From a virus, in IMG/VR virus record IMGVR_UViG_3300002514_000031, positions 1 to 59,495 of that record: a DNA stretch of 59,495 nucleotides; one strand, written 5' to 3'. This document shows, piece by piece, positions 32,865 to 41,506 of the stretch. Position 1 is the stretch's first letter, and each line of letters starts with the position of its first letter. Under the pieces are notes generated by a model that made no database searches, had not been told where the DNA came from, and saw only the letters and a list, made by a program, of their open reading frames with translations. The translations under genes and the position numbers were made by a program.

Positions 32865-33614
32865 TCATTCATCCTTTCCCAGCTCGTCATATACGCATAA
32901 ACCAATCACGCATTCCATCGGGAAGCGTTTGTCTGTGCTTTCGATCCATGCGATGTTCTTATCAAAACTCCATTCCAGATTATCCGCAAAAGCGTACAAC
33001 GCAGCGAAGTCCTGCGTGCGGATCCCGATGGGCTCGAACTCATCCAACTCTTGCGATGCTACGGCGTTCAATCCCACGCTCTCTTTTTTCGTGATGGTGA
33101 TGATTGAACCTGAATAAATATCTCGCTGGACAATACGCAATTTGCCTTTGCGTGCGGAGAACTCGATGTGGCTCAGGTTCTCGTCCAGTAGTTTGAACAG
33201 ATCGGATCCCAAGATCACGCTGTTGCCTTCGGGCTTCTCGAATTTTTCAAAAAGACTCCGCACATTGTCAGGCGTTCTTTCGGGAGTCTTACAAGATTTG
33301 GTCTTGGTGTATTTGTCGGTGCGGGTAATGAATTTGATGCGGCCACCTTCCTCGAGAAACTCCTTGGATTCATAGTCATCCGCTCGGAAGGAGACGGGAG
33401 AAGCAAAGGTTGAATCCTGCTTCCTCAAAGGGAAATGAATCAGCACCGTAGAGTCCTGATTGAGAATGAAAATCTTTTTGTTCAAGCAATAGATCGTATT
33501 GCGCAACCTCCCGTTCTGCGTCAATGCGGCAGCGTGTGAAAAGATGTCTTCCACGGTCTGATTGATTTTGGTGTTTCTTTTTTTCTTCGCTGCCTTCTTT
33601 TTCTTTTTGGCCAT
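32865..33614 (-). CDS. Hypothetical protein with Lys-rich N-terminus (249 aa)
   Basis: AAAAGGATTATAAC precedes the ATG, one base after the radical SAM stop. A basic tail (KKKKKAAKKKR) is followed by a beta-rich body, with VILGSDLFKLLDENLSHIEFSA and ALYAFADNLEWSFDKNIAWIES. The alternation of helices and strands vaguely recalls a clamp-like fold, but I cannot support that. It lies in the putative modification cluster. Confidence 0.6.
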   Translation of the reverse strand: MAKKKKKAAKKKRNTKINQTVEDIFSHAAALTQNGRLRNTIYCLNKKIFILNQDSTVLIHFPLRKQDSTFASPVSFRADDYESKEFLEEGGRIKFITRTDKYTKTKSCKTPERTPDNVRSLFEKFEKPEGNSVILGSDLFKLLDENLSHIEFSARKGKLRIVQRDIYSGSIITITKKESVGLNAVASQELDEFEPIGIRTQDFAALYAFADNLEWSFDKNIAWIESTDKRFPMECVIGLCVYDELGKDE

Positions 33615-33615
33615 G

Positions 33616-35031
33616 TTATAATCCTTTTATGATGTCTTCAAGTATCCGCTCTCTGAAATCGGTGTCTTTGTATTTCCAAACCAATGAACCTTCATCGGTT
33701 CCCGCCACGTGCATTCCTCTTGACCAGCTGTGGGAGTAGGCACTTTGGTTCCCTTCAGTATTCCAAAGTGCCTTCACATCCCTGTACAACGCTGCACTCA
33801 AAAAGCCTCCGTGTTTGTTGACGTAGTTGACGAAGTTTTTCCATGATGTCGGTTTGCCTTTTCGTTTTTGAATATAACGAGCTGCAGTGACAGTGCATCC
33901 ATAATTGAATCCGCCTCGGAACCAATCACCAACCTCGCAACATACCATCTGATTATTGTCGGGAGCATTTCCCATATCGAACGTGGAACAAGAGAAACCT
34001 CGCTCACGAAACATCTGCATGAACTTTCCCAATAGCAAACTTCCCGCTGCTTGCGAGTCGCACCCGAGGAGAAACAATCTGTCCCAATCGTATCCCATGT
34101 TATGAAAACTTTGCCTGATGCCAGGATTCTTTGCGGTGTATGAATAGGTGTCGAAGGTTATATGACGACAACCGATTTCCCAAACATCTTTCATGTATTG
34201 TTCCACGTCCTCTTTTTTGTCGTTCAGAAAAACCAAGAACGGTTCAATGCGAGGCACCACACGCACGCCAGCTTTCACGAGTTTCTCCATTGCACGCAAT
34301 CGTCTGCGATACGAAGGTGCGCCAGGTTCCAGTTCTTTCAGGAACTCATTGTCAGAAGAAATCAAAGTCATATGAACAGCTGCTCGTCCTGCGTTACGTG
34401 CGAGTGCCTCCACATAATCGTCTCGACCAACCAAAGCACTTTTGGTGTTTATCATTACAGGATAAGAAATGTCAGCGAGATACTCCAGAAGTTCCAAGCT
34501 GATTCCTTTTTCTTTTTCATCATCGAGAAAGTCCTCAAAGCGGATCCCGAACCTCATTGGAATTTCCAAGCCTATGGCTTTGGCTACGGCGGCACCCGAA
34601 GCGAAGGAGTGAGGATCCTTTCCACGGTTCTTCATAAGCACATCCAGTTCCTTTTTATACATGGTGGCATTACAATGACGGAACCCCATTGTTTTGGAAT
34701 TGTCGAAGAAGGCCGTGTACAAACTCGCTCGAAAGGCATTGGCGTAGCAATACTTGCAACCGAACGGGCAGAGCAATCCATCCCACGTATCAATATTCAG
34801 AGGCATCGGACACGCCTGAGCACGGCACGATACTTCTACGAAACTGTTCAGCTCTTCGAGGTTCAGGAGACGTTCCTGAGGGATCCATTTACTCTCGGTG
34901 AGTTTGAATTCTTGGTATTGAGTTTTGCGTCCTTTCTCTTTGACGGGTTGGATCTTTCCTTTCTCGTCAACGAGTTTGCGAGTGCGTGGGATCACGTTCG
35001 CAACTATGGATCTCAGTTCATAATAATCCAT
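33616..35031 (-). CDS. Radical SAM enzyme, spore-photolyase-like (A)
   Basis: The ATG at 35031 has GGAAGG 7 bases upstream. The 471 residues carry the radical SAM CxxxCxxC motif at C88, C92, C95 (CPFGCKYCYAN). It is followed by IPMRFGIRFEDFL, a pattern like SPL-type enzymes that act on DNA thymine, and by SYRRRLRAMEKLVKAGVRVVPRIEPF, the second SPL-like block. A C-terminal region of extra Cys and Trp is unusual. It may rearrange a carbon skeleton on a nucleobase or another substrate. Confidence 0.8.
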   Translation of the reverse strand: MDYYELRSIVANVIPRTRKLVDEKGKIQPVKEKGRKTQYQEFKLTESKWIPQERLLNLEELNSFVEVSCRAQACPMPLNIDTWDGLLCPFGCKYCYANAFRASLYTAFFDNSKTMGFRHCNATMYKKELDVLMKNRGKDPHSFASGAAVAKAIGLEIPMRFGIRFEDFLDDEKEKGISLELLEYLADISYPVMINTKSALVGRDDYVEALARNAGRAAVHMTLISSDNEFLKELEPGAPSYRRRLRAMEKLVKAGVRVVPRIEPFLVFLNDKKEDVEQYMKDVWEIGCRHITFDTYSYTAKNPGIRQSFHNMGYDWDRLFLLGCDSQAAGSLLLGKFMQMFRERGFSCSTFDMGNAPDNNQMVCCEVGDWFRGGFNYGCTVTAARYIQKRKGKPTSWKNFVNYVNKHGGFLSAALYRDVKALWNTEGNQSAYSHSWSRGMHVAGTDEGSLVWKYKDTDFRERILEDIIKGL

Positions 35032-35033
35032 GG

Positions 35034-35537
35034 TCACCCTTCCATCATCTTTTTTACTTCGGGCAATTCTTTGTTATTGTTCAGAACAGCTTTTGTGAAA
35101 GGCTTGACGTGATCTTTCAATTGGTATCCCGTTCGGTGACAGTCTTTCATAAGGGTGTCCAATTTGGATGCGGTCTTTTCATAGAAGTTTGGATCACCTT
35201 TTCCGAGTTTTGGAACGAGGCCAAAACCTTTTTTTGATTTCTTCCCCTCTTTCTGTTCGGCAATCATATCCAGCAGGATCATCCCAGCTGCGTAGTTGCT
35301 TTTTGCCGCCAGTAGTGTGTGGGCAACAGTTGAGTCCTTGTCATCTTCTCGTTTTATCACGCAGTGGTTTTTGTTTTTGTAGATGTGTCCGAACTTTGTT
35401 CTGTCTTCCACGTTTGAAAAGACATGCGTGTTCTTCCTATTGACTTTCAGATCGCCAAAAGGCAAAAAGCCATCCACGCCTTCAAACACAAGGGATTCCA
35501 CACGTGTCGCTTTCATACTATATTTTGATCCTGACAT
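35034..35537 (-). CDS. Hypothetical protein (167 aa)
   Basis: AGAAGGAGAAATAAAA precedes the ATG, directly downstream of a TATAATAAGAC promoter motif. Lys-rich throughout, with VFEGVDGFLPFGDLKVNRK and a helical C-terminal half. It overlaps nothing and is followed three bases later by radical SAM A. Function unknown; co-transcription with the cluster is likely. Confidence 0.6.
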   Translation of the reverse strand: MSGSKYSMKATRVESLVFEGVDGFLPFGDLKVNRKNTHVFSNVEDRTKFGHIYKNKNHCVIKREDDKDSTVAHTLLAAKSNYAAGMILLDMIAEQKEGKKSKKGFGLVPKLGKGDPNFYEKTASKLDTLMKDCHRTGYQLKDHVKPFTKAVLNNNKELPEVKKMMEG

Positions 35538-35553
35538 TTTTATTTCTCCTTCT

Positions 35554-35566
35554 GTCTTATTATAGA
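35554..35566 (-). promoter_or_regulatory. TCTATAATAAGAC promoter motif
   Basis: -10 TATAAT (35564-35559 leftward) with TTGTTTCGATATC upstream and AAGACAGAAGGAG downstream. It gives a very short 5' UTR before the 35537 start. The upstream TGTTTCGATAT matches, reversed, an 11-base string in the early leftward promoter. Confidence 0.6.
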
Positions 35567-35591
35567 TTGATGATATCGAAACAATCTGACT

Positions 35592-36503
35592 TTATGGAAT
35601 AAGGTGCTCAAAACCTTCCGAACCTATCGCATCAAATGTTCCGTCCAGTATTTTCCTGATGTTCTCTTCTATGACATCACGTTTGTTTTTCGTAATGGAT
35701 GTCGCATGCCATCTTTTTTCTTTCCAACCCACGAAGGGTTCTGTTTTCGGTAGTTCTTTTATTTTGTACGTGTTGTCAAATAGTTGTCTGATGTTTCCGT
35801 TGTCTAATGCGCATAGCAAATAATCTCGGCACCAGTGGATCGCATTCAAAACTTCTTCTGGATTCACTGAGGCGGAGAAATGACGAAACTCTATTGTGTC
35901 TGTTTGTAGAAGTTGGCGGAGACTGATTGCCGCCCGAGGTTGAGCGTGCCATAGTGGGCTCCCTTTTTTGCTTTGCGGAACTTCTAACTCAAAGAACCTT
36001 TTGATTGATTTGGCTTGTAGTTGTTTTTGTACTCGGTTTATTGGAATGGAAGTCCAGTGACTCATTCTCATCCACCGCTGACGTTTCACCGCTTCTTTGT
36101 GTTCTCGGGCAGATGGGAAATCGAAGCGAGTGGGAATGGGCAACGGATCCACATGATGATAAATGTCGGTGTTTTCCGATATGAATTTTTGGATCTTTTT
36201 CAGAACGTCCAAGTTGTCTTTCAATCCTGGCATGCGAATGTGAACATGCAAACCCGCTCGATGAGTCGCCACCGCTCTCGGGTGCTTCTTCAAAAACTTT
36301 TGAAGGAGTTTGATTTGTTCCTCGGGTGTTTCCGTTGCGGGTGTATTGATTTCTCCTCCAAATGGATAGCTCTTCAGGGAAGGATCCGTTGCGATCCCGT
36401 TACTGTTACAAGCGTTTGGTTCTGGATCTCTTCCGAAACCTTCCCAACCTTTCCGAGTATCCCAATCACCGAACTCGTGCTCACAACCGTATGTCCATTT
36501 CAT
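35592..36503 (-). CDS. Amidoligase-family protein (GS-like fold)
   Basis: The ATG at 36503 with AAGGAG 8 bases upstream (ATGA overlap with the PLP gene) is preferred over ATG 36509. The 303 residues show the amidoligase signature order: YGCEHEFGDWD near the start, GGEINTP, RAGLHVHIRMP and IEFRHFSASVNPEEV. Families of this type form COOH-NH2 bonds, e.g. amides on small molecules or peptides. Here it may conjugate an amine or amino acid. Substrate not visible. Confidence 0.65.
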   Translation of the reverse strand: MKWTYGCEHEFGDWDTRKGWEGFGRDPEPNACNSNGIATDPSLKSYPFGGEINTPATETPEEQIKLLQKFLKKHPRAVATHRAGLHVHIRMPGLKDNLDVLKKIQKFISENTDIYHHVDPLPIPTRFDFPSAREHKEAVKRQRWMRMSHWTSIPINRVQKQLQAKSIKRFFELEVPQSKKGSPLWHAQPRAAISLRQLLQTDTIEFRHFSASVNPEEVLNAIHWCRDYLLCALDNGNIRQLFDNTYKIKELPKTEPFVGWKEKRWHATSITKNKRDVIEENIRKILDGTFDAIGSEGFEHLIP

Positions 36504-37360
36504 ATCCATTCTCCTTCATGGCCTATATTCCAAAACAAAATCGGTTCTTCAATTGGTCGGTGCGTTCTCATAAGCCACTGCCACGCCTTGCGGTCATAGA
36601 AAGCATGACACGGAAAAGGGCAAGGCTCCTCGGATCGTTCGGTGTACTCCCATCCCAAGTCAACCAATTTCAAATTCTTTCTTTTAATTCCAGTGATCCC
36701 GCCTTCCACCTTTTTGGCTTTGAAAAGGATCTTCTTTTTTTTCTGAATGACGTTTCCTGTCCGACACATAATGCCGAACGCCTTGCAGCCTTCGGGAAGT
36801 TTCCTCAACAGTCCAGCAAAGATTGTTCCCGATCCTACGCAACACACCACCGTCCGAAGAGTGATCTTTTTCAGAGTCCTTTGAAACTCTCTAGCGGTTT
36901 CGTGAATCGTCTGTTCCAAAGGCAATCCCAAGTCCAGCATCTCCGCTTCTTTTCCAAACTCGTTCCGCAATCTTTTTCTACAGATATGATAATTCACTCT
37001 TGCCATTCCCGCTTCCACTTTGCGGATCGTGGCGTTGCACTTCTTCCAGTGCTTCCGATGGATCTTCAGAACCTCATGCGGTTCTTTGTATTGAGGATCG
37101 TATATGACGGCCTGTAAGCCAAGTTGTTGGCACGCCCATGCAACTCCCCATCCAGCCATGCTGATGCTCGTCTCGGTGTATCCTACCACGCGCAATCCCT
37201 TTTCCTTCCGCTCGGATAAGTAAGTATACACGCCTCTCATTTTGCTGAATGGCGGGGATCCTTCTGGCCCGCAGAGATCTTCCCGCTTGACGTGGATGGT
37301 TCTGCCTCCTGCTTCGTAGGTTTCAATGGGGGTGTTTTTTCTCATCGTCAGTTTCGTCAT
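36500..37360 (-). CDS. Fold-type-II PLP-dependent enzyme
   Basis: GGGAGTGTT precedes the ATG. The 286 residues match the tryptophan-synthase-beta/ACC-deaminase fold: VKREDLCG, then SPPFSKMRGV with the likely PLP lysine K40, SISMAGWGVAWACQQLG (phosphate/substrate loop) and VGSGTIFAGLL (the Gly-rich PLP loop). It overlaps radical SAM B and the amidoligase by 4 bases each, so the three are made together. Reaction unknown; beta-elimination or replacement on an amino-acid-like substrate is typical. Confidence 0.75.
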   Translation of the reverse strand: MTKLTMRKNTPIETYEAGGRTIHVKREDLCGPEGSPPFSKMRGVYTYLSERKEKGLRVVGYTETSISMAGWGVAWACQQLGLQAVIYDPQYKEPHEVLKIHRKHWKKCNATIRKVEAGMARVNYHICRKRLRNEFGKEAEMLDLGLPLEQTIHETAREFQRTLKKITLRTVVCCVGSGTIFAGLLRKLPEGCKAFGIMCRTGNVIQKKKKILFKAKKVEGGITGIKRKNLKLVDLGWEYTERSEEPCPFPCHAFYDRKAWQWLMRTHRPIEEPILFWNIGHEGEWI

Positions 37361-38421
37361 AACACTCCCGCATCTTTCATAGTATAGAAGTCACCCTTTT
37401 TTCCCGTCAGTATTTTCAAGCCTTCTTCTTTGTTTCCAATCCCTTCCCATGTGGTGTTCTCGATGTGTTCTTTGTCGTGTCCTGCTTGTAGCATACTTTT
37501 CCAATAGTGAGTATTGAAGAGGGACGGGTTGGGCACGTTGATTCCGCAGCAGGTGTTCGCTTGTTCTTTCCAATCGGATCCCGTGTTCACAAAATCAGGA
37601 CACCCCAAACGGATCCCCACGTCATCGGCAATCTCGCATAATTTCTTTTGGATCTTCCGCCAAGGCCGATCCTGATTCATCGTCCAGATCTTCTCGATGT
37701 CCAATCCAATTGAATGGAACCGTTTGGCTACGTGGTCATTGAGATGAAGATTATATGTATTGTAGCTCTCCACGCCGATGTCTTTCAACCTGAGCAGGAG
37801 ATCTCGGAACTGTTCGGTGGTATGCAATCCTGGAATGAAGGGTTCACCGTTGACTCCCACAGCATATCCTGTTCGCACCCAGCGTCTCATTATGCGGAAC
37901 CGCTTGTCAATGGGCGTGGTTCTTTTTCGTTCCAGCGTTTCCCAATCCCATTCGGCGCCAGGAGAAATCACGGGCATCACCGTGAGTAGTTTTTTGTCTC
38001 GAGCTTCTTGAAGAAGAGGTTCGCACAAAACCAAGTTCCCGAGGAAGTGGGTTTGAATTACGAACGTCCAATTCAAATCTATCAAGTGCTGAAGGATCCG
38101 CATGGATACTTTGTGTTTGATTTCGGCGGGTTGGAAAGGATCCGTTTTGTTGCCGAAGCGTATTGTTTTTTTGAGGCGGAGTGCGTTTGCCAAACTGGTT
38201 TTGGGATTCTTGTTTTTCAATCCCGCTTCCAGCTTTCGGCGGATCTGTTCGGGATCCGCTGGCCGAAGATCTTGCCCCCACGTCCGATTCAACTTGCGCA
38301 AATAGCAATGGTGGCAATCCGCTTCGCAGTTCCAATAACTGTCAATAGAAAAAGGCAGTGGACAATAGAGGCAATCACCTCTAATGCCCACTGCCGATTT
38401 GTATGTTTTGGTGTCTGCCAT
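37357..38421 (-). CDS. Radical SAM enzyme, spore-photolyase-like (B)
   Basis: The ATG at 38421 follows the stop of the Lys/Ala-rich gene by one base; no clear ribosome site, so translational coupling is likely. The 354 residues have C32, C36, C39 (CEADCHHCY), then RFGNKTDPFQPAEIKHKVSMRIL, a close match to the SPL GxxTDPYQPxE block, and VNGEPFIPGLH. Extra cysteines near the C-terminus (TCCGIN) could bind a second cluster. Operonic with the PLP and amidoligase genes. Confidence 0.8.
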   Translation of the reverse strand: MADTKTYKSAVGIRGDCLYCPLPFSIDSYWNCEADCHHCYLRKLNRTWGQDLRPADPEQIRRKLEAGLKNKNPKTSLANALRLKKTIRFGNKTDPFQPAEIKHKVSMRILQHLIDLNWTFVIQTHFLGNLVLCEPLLQEARDKKLLTVMPVISPGAEWDWETLERKRTTPIDKRFRIMRRWVRTGYAVGVNGEPFIPGLHTTEQFRDLLLRLKDIGVESYNTYNLHLNDHVAKRFHSIGLDIEKIWTMNQDRPWRKIQKKLCEIADDVGIRLGCPDFVNTGSDWKEQANTCCGINVPNPSLFNTHYWKSMLQAGHDKEHIENTTWEGIGNKEEGLKILTGKKGDFYTMKDAGVL

Positions 38422-38422
38422 A

Positions 38423-39046
38423 CTACAGAGCAACAACTTTCCCGACAACACGAGCGTTGTCACCATCGACTTCAATGAGGCCGAGGATTTGGCATTCCAA
38501 CATTACGCGTTTTGTATGCCAGACAGCTTCTTTGTCGTTTCCACGGCCTCCGTGCGCCATGTACTCTTCGTTGGTCTTTTCTGCGATCTCGTTGACCGTG
38601 AATTTCTTTTTCTTCAGGTTGGCAATCGCTTCAATGATCAACTTCTGACGTGTTGGTTTCTTCTTCGCAACTTTCTTCGCAGTTTTCTTCGGTTCGGGTT
38701 CCTTTTTCTTTGCTGCTTTTTTCGCTGCCTTCTTCGCAACTTTCTTCGCAACTTTCTTCGCAGTTTTCTTCGGTTCGGGTTCCTTTTTCTTTGCTGCTTT
38801 TTTCGCTGCCTTCTTCTTCACGGGTTTCTTATCTTCTACGATCTCCAAGGCATTGCCTTCGCTGATCGTGATCTCGATGTCCTCCAGATTGGTGCGCTGT
38901 TCTTCATTCAGCTTTTCGAGGTCAGTGTCCTCGCTCTTGGCGAGAACTTTACATTTGTTGGCCAGCTGGGTGTCACTCCATTTGTAGGCCGTTCCATATC
39001 CTAATGCCGTGAAAATTTCAACAACTTCTTTTTTAGTGATAATCAT
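38423..39046 (-). CDS. Lys/Ala/Pro-rich histone-H1-like DNA-binding protein
   Basis: AAGGAGACCAAAA precedes the ATG at 39046. In 207 residues: an N-terminal helical domain (TKKEVVEIFTALGYG), a central tract of KKAAKKAAKKKEPEPKKTAKKV repeats like eukaryotic H1 or bacterial H1-like tails, and a C-terminal winged-helix-like domain (RQKLIIEAIANLKKKKFTVNEIAEKT). It should bind DNA non-specifically through the tract. It precedes the radical SAM/PLP genes in the same transcript. Confidence 0.7.
   Translation of the reverse strand: MIITKKEVVEIFTALGYGTAYKWSDTQLANKCKVLAKSEDTDLEKLNEEQRTNLEDIEITISEGNALEIVEDKKPVKKKAAKKAAKKKEPEPKKTAKKVAKKVAKKAAKKAAKKKEPEPKKTAKKVAKKKPTRQKLIIEAIANLKKKKFTVNEIAEKTNEEYMAHGGRGNDKEAVWHTKRVMLECQILGLIEVDGDNARVVGKVVAL
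38664..38818 (-). repeat. 81-bp tandem duplication in the Lys/Ala tract
   Basis: The block AGTTTTCTTCGGTTCGGG recurs with an offset of 81 bases (38681 and 38762 for the AGTTTTCTTC string), a 27-codon in-frame repeat with near-identical copies, indicating recent duplication or slippage. Confidence 0.75.
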
Positions 39047-39094
39047 TTTTGGTCTCCTTGTGTTAGTGTTTTTGATTGTCACGTTTTTGCTTCC

Positions 39095-39108
39095 GTCTTA
39101 TTATAGAT
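39095..39108 (-). promoter_or_regulatory. TCTATAATAAGAC promoter motif
   Basis: -10 TATAAT (39105-39100 leftward) followed by AAGACGGAAG, about 50 bases before the ATG of the histone-like gene; it would drive the radical SAM B/PLP/amidoligase operon. Confidence 0.6.
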
Positions 39109-39146
39109 CAAAAGACTCTCTATCAACCAAACGCTTTATGCTTTTT

Positions 39147-39380
39147 TCAAAAGTTTTTTCGATCTTCCGCCATTTGGAAGATCTCGTTGCAAACTCCTTT
39201 CCATTTACTATTGTTGAAGGCAATGGCTCGGATCTGTTTTGGGGATCTTCCGTTGGACAGATGATCCTCCACGAAATCTTCGAGCGTCCTTTTTTGAACT
39301 TCCTCGGGCGGGGTTTTTCCAATCGCACTTTCGTGTTTTCTTTTCGTTGCGGCTTTTTTGATTTTCAGATCTACTTTCAT
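39147..39380 (-). CDS. Small hypothetical protein (77 aa)
   Basis: GAAAGGAAAATCAAA precedes the ATG. The basic N-terminus (KVDLKIKKAATKRKH) is followed by PEEVQKRTLEDFVEDHLSNGRSPKQI, suggestive of a small helical DNA-associated protein. It directly follows the helicase gene. No family recognised. Confidence 0.6.
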   Translation of the reverse strand: MKVDLKIKKAATKRKHESAIGKTPPEEVQKRTLEDFVEDHLSNGRSPKQIRAIAFNNSKWKGVCNEIFQMAEDRKNF

Positions 39381-39393
39381 TTTGATTTTCCTT

Positions 39394-40788
39394 TCACCAA
39401 CAAGATTTCACGCACATGTTCGCCAGTGACAGGCAGGTCGCTACATGTACGCATCGGGTTTCCACGAACTCATCTTCACGCAACACAACCCAGTTGAGGC
39501 GCATGAGTCCCATTTCTTTTTCTTCCATCGTCTGACAAAGTCCGATCATCCCTGTCACGTGATCGTTCTTCATTCGTGCTTCGCTGAAATTGCTTCGATC
39601 CAAGATGTATGATTTGTAGGCAGCGGCATCCGATTGAGTTGCCGTCAGTACCAAACAATGATACTGCTGACTCAATCCTCGGAGCCTCCGCCATGTGTCT
39701 CCGATCTGATCACGCCGATCCCATCCGCCTTTCTCGCTTTCCAACAGGTCAGCGTAGTCAATCACGATCACGTCAGGCACCCATCCATCTCTACTCCAAC
39801 CCAGAAGGACATCTTTGATTTCTTGAATGGTGAGGTCAGAAGGATGCGCACTCACTCGGAGATAGCTGGTGGTGCTTTTGATTCTTTTTTTCTGGAGACG
39901 TTCGGAGGCTTCTACCACCTGTTGGGTAGTGAGTGGCGTTTTGAATTCACGCAATTCATGTTCCACTTCTGCTGCTGACTCTTCGGGATCTCTGATCAGG
40001 CTGGTTGGGTATTTCACGGTGCGGGCTTTTCGAGGCCACTGGGCAATGCGGGTAGCGAATCGGCGAGTGATCTGCTTGAGGCTCATATCACCTGCCTCAA
40101 AGAAGGCCACACGCCTTCTTTGAAGTGCCGCACGAAAGGCAACATCCAACAACCAGAATGTTTTGCCTCGTTTGCTTGGGCCAAGGAAGGAGATGAACCC
40201 GTCACGGCATAGATCCGTTCCAAAGAACTCTCCGAGTGCGCCAGGATATTTCACCAACGTCTCTTCCGTTTGATTGTCCAAGGAGTTGGCGATGGCTTGT
40301 TCATCTTGAAAGACATCAATCCATTCGTTCTCTCCCAGCTTCACGCTGCTCCATTCGTTGACTCGTTGTTCGGCCTCGGACGCACTGCCCGTGTCGAGAT
40401 CTCCTTGGATCTGTTCGGCAAGTTTTTCCAATCGCACTTTCGTGAAATAGGATCCTGCGATGTCAATCAGATATTCTTCGTTGAGTTCCCGTTCTGCTTC
40501 TTCATAATCATCGCTCAAGTTTGCCAAGAAGGATCCGATCAATTCACCTGCGGCATTTTCGAGATTGCGTGACATCCAGCTCTCGAACAGAGATTGGATT
40601 TGTCCTTGCGGTGCTTCATCGTATTTTTGAAGGTAGTCCACGCACCACGATCCGATAAGGTTACACCACGAGGATCGAAACATGTTACCATCCCAACGGT
40701 TGGCGATGCGTCCGCAGACGGTAGTGCTCACGATCATTCCCGTGAGCAATTGCTTTTCCTGATTGGCCTCAATCTTTTGAATTTTCAT
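39394..40788 (-). CDS. DnaB-like replicative helicase (RecA-fold)
   Basis: The ATG at 40788 has GGAGAAGATAT upstream. The 464 residues have an N-terminal helical domain and a RecA-type ATPase: Walker A GPSKRGKT (203-210), FFEAGDMSLKQITRR (the helicase H1a-like arginine region), VIVIDYADLL (Walker B) and LTATQSD. It should unwind the fork; it follows the primase and a putative loader. Confidence 0.85.
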   Translation of the reverse strand: MKIQKIEANQEKQLLTGMIVSTTVCGRIANRWDGNMFRSSWCNLIGSWCVDYLQKYDEAPQGQIQSLFESWMSRNLENAAGELIGSFLANLSDDYEEAERELNEEYLIDIAGSYFTKVRLEKLAEQIQGDLDTGSASEAEQRVNEWSSVKLGENEWIDVFQDEQAIANSLDNQTEETLVKYPGALGEFFGTDLCRDGFISFLGPSKRGKTFWLLDVAFRAALQRRRVAFFEAGDMSLKQITRRFATRIAQWPRKARTVKYPTSLIRDPEESAAEVEHELREFKTPLTTQQVVEASERLQKKRIKSTTSYLRVSAHPSDLTIQEIKDVLLGWSRDGWVPDVIVIDYADLLESEKGGWDRRDQIGDTWRRLRGLSQQYHCLVLTATQSDAAAYKSYILDRSNFSEARMKNDHVTGMIGLCQTMEEKEMGLMRLNWVVLREDEFVETRCVHVATCLSLANMCVKSCW

Positions 40789-41506
40789 ATATCTTCTCCG
40801 CCAGCTGATTGTACAAAGAACCGTTGCCACACCATTCACAACTCCACTTGTGTCCGATTATCCGCCAGTGTGAATGTTTTTCATTCCATGCGTGGCCTAT
40901 CAAATCCCCGTTCCAGTTGTCTCGAGAAACCACGTTGCGATGAACCCATCGCATCCATTGAAGGATCTGGAAGTCAGATGGAGGCAACTTGCTTATCAGA
41001 TACGCTCGGAACCGTTCCAGATGAGGCGGAAGGTCAATCAGGGAGTGGATCCGTTTGATCCACGCCTCATAGCTATCGAGAGACACCTGAATCGTTGCGA
41101 GGATGTGTCCTCTCGAAGAAACAGGCCATTCAAGGGCAGATAGCTGCCTGAGGATCCCTTGTGGCTTACATTTGGGATTCTCCACGTGTAAGAAGTCCTC
41201 GGGATTCTCTCTTTGATAGGCTTGACGGATCCGTGCGAACTTCTCCCGAAATCCTCCCGCCGAATATACATGAGGGATATATTTGTCAGTGATGTTATCG
41301 CAATACCATTTCAGGATCTTTTGAAGATCCTCTTCCTCCACGCCATCTTCGGAGCGCATCAATCTGAACTCCCGCTCCCATCGAGCCAGAGAAATTCCTT
41401 TGGAAATTTTGCCTGCTTGTTTGAGGGAGGAGAAAAGGGTCATGGCATCTTCTCGGGATTGGCTGAACTCTTCTATTGTTTCTGGTTGTATGAATCCTCG
41501 GTTCAT
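40769..41506 (-). CDS. Replication-associated protein, helicase-loader-like
   Basis: The ATG at 41506 overlaps the primase stop (ATGA) with AAAGG upstream. The 245 residues contain LQKILKWYCDNITDKYIPHVYS and GGFREKFARIRQAYQREN, a pattern recalling the C-terminal part of phage replication-initiator or helicase-loader proteins, and a terminal CEWCG zinc pair. It lies between primase and helicase genes, where loaders often sit. Called by context. Confidence 0.5.
   Translation of the reverse strand: MNRGFIQPETIEEFSQSREDAMTLFSSLKQAGKISKGISLARWEREFRLMRSEDGVEEEDLQKILKWYCDNITDKYIPHVYSAGGFREKFARIRQAYQRENPEDFLHVENPKCKPQGILRQLSALEWPVSSRGHILATIQVSLDSYEAWIKRIHSLIDLPPHLERFRAYLISKLPPSDFQILQWMRWVHRNVVSRDNWNGDLIGHAWNEKHSHWRIIGHKWSCEWCGNGSLYNQLAEKIYENSKD

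Noticed and set aside
32865-33614. A second sliding clamp
   Set aside because: The alternation of strands and helices is only vaguely clamp-like and I can name no motif, so it is left as hypothetical.
34162-35112. A 316-codon rightward frame opposite radical SAM A
   Set aside because: The opposite strand has intact catalytic motifs and ribosome sites; this frame has neither.
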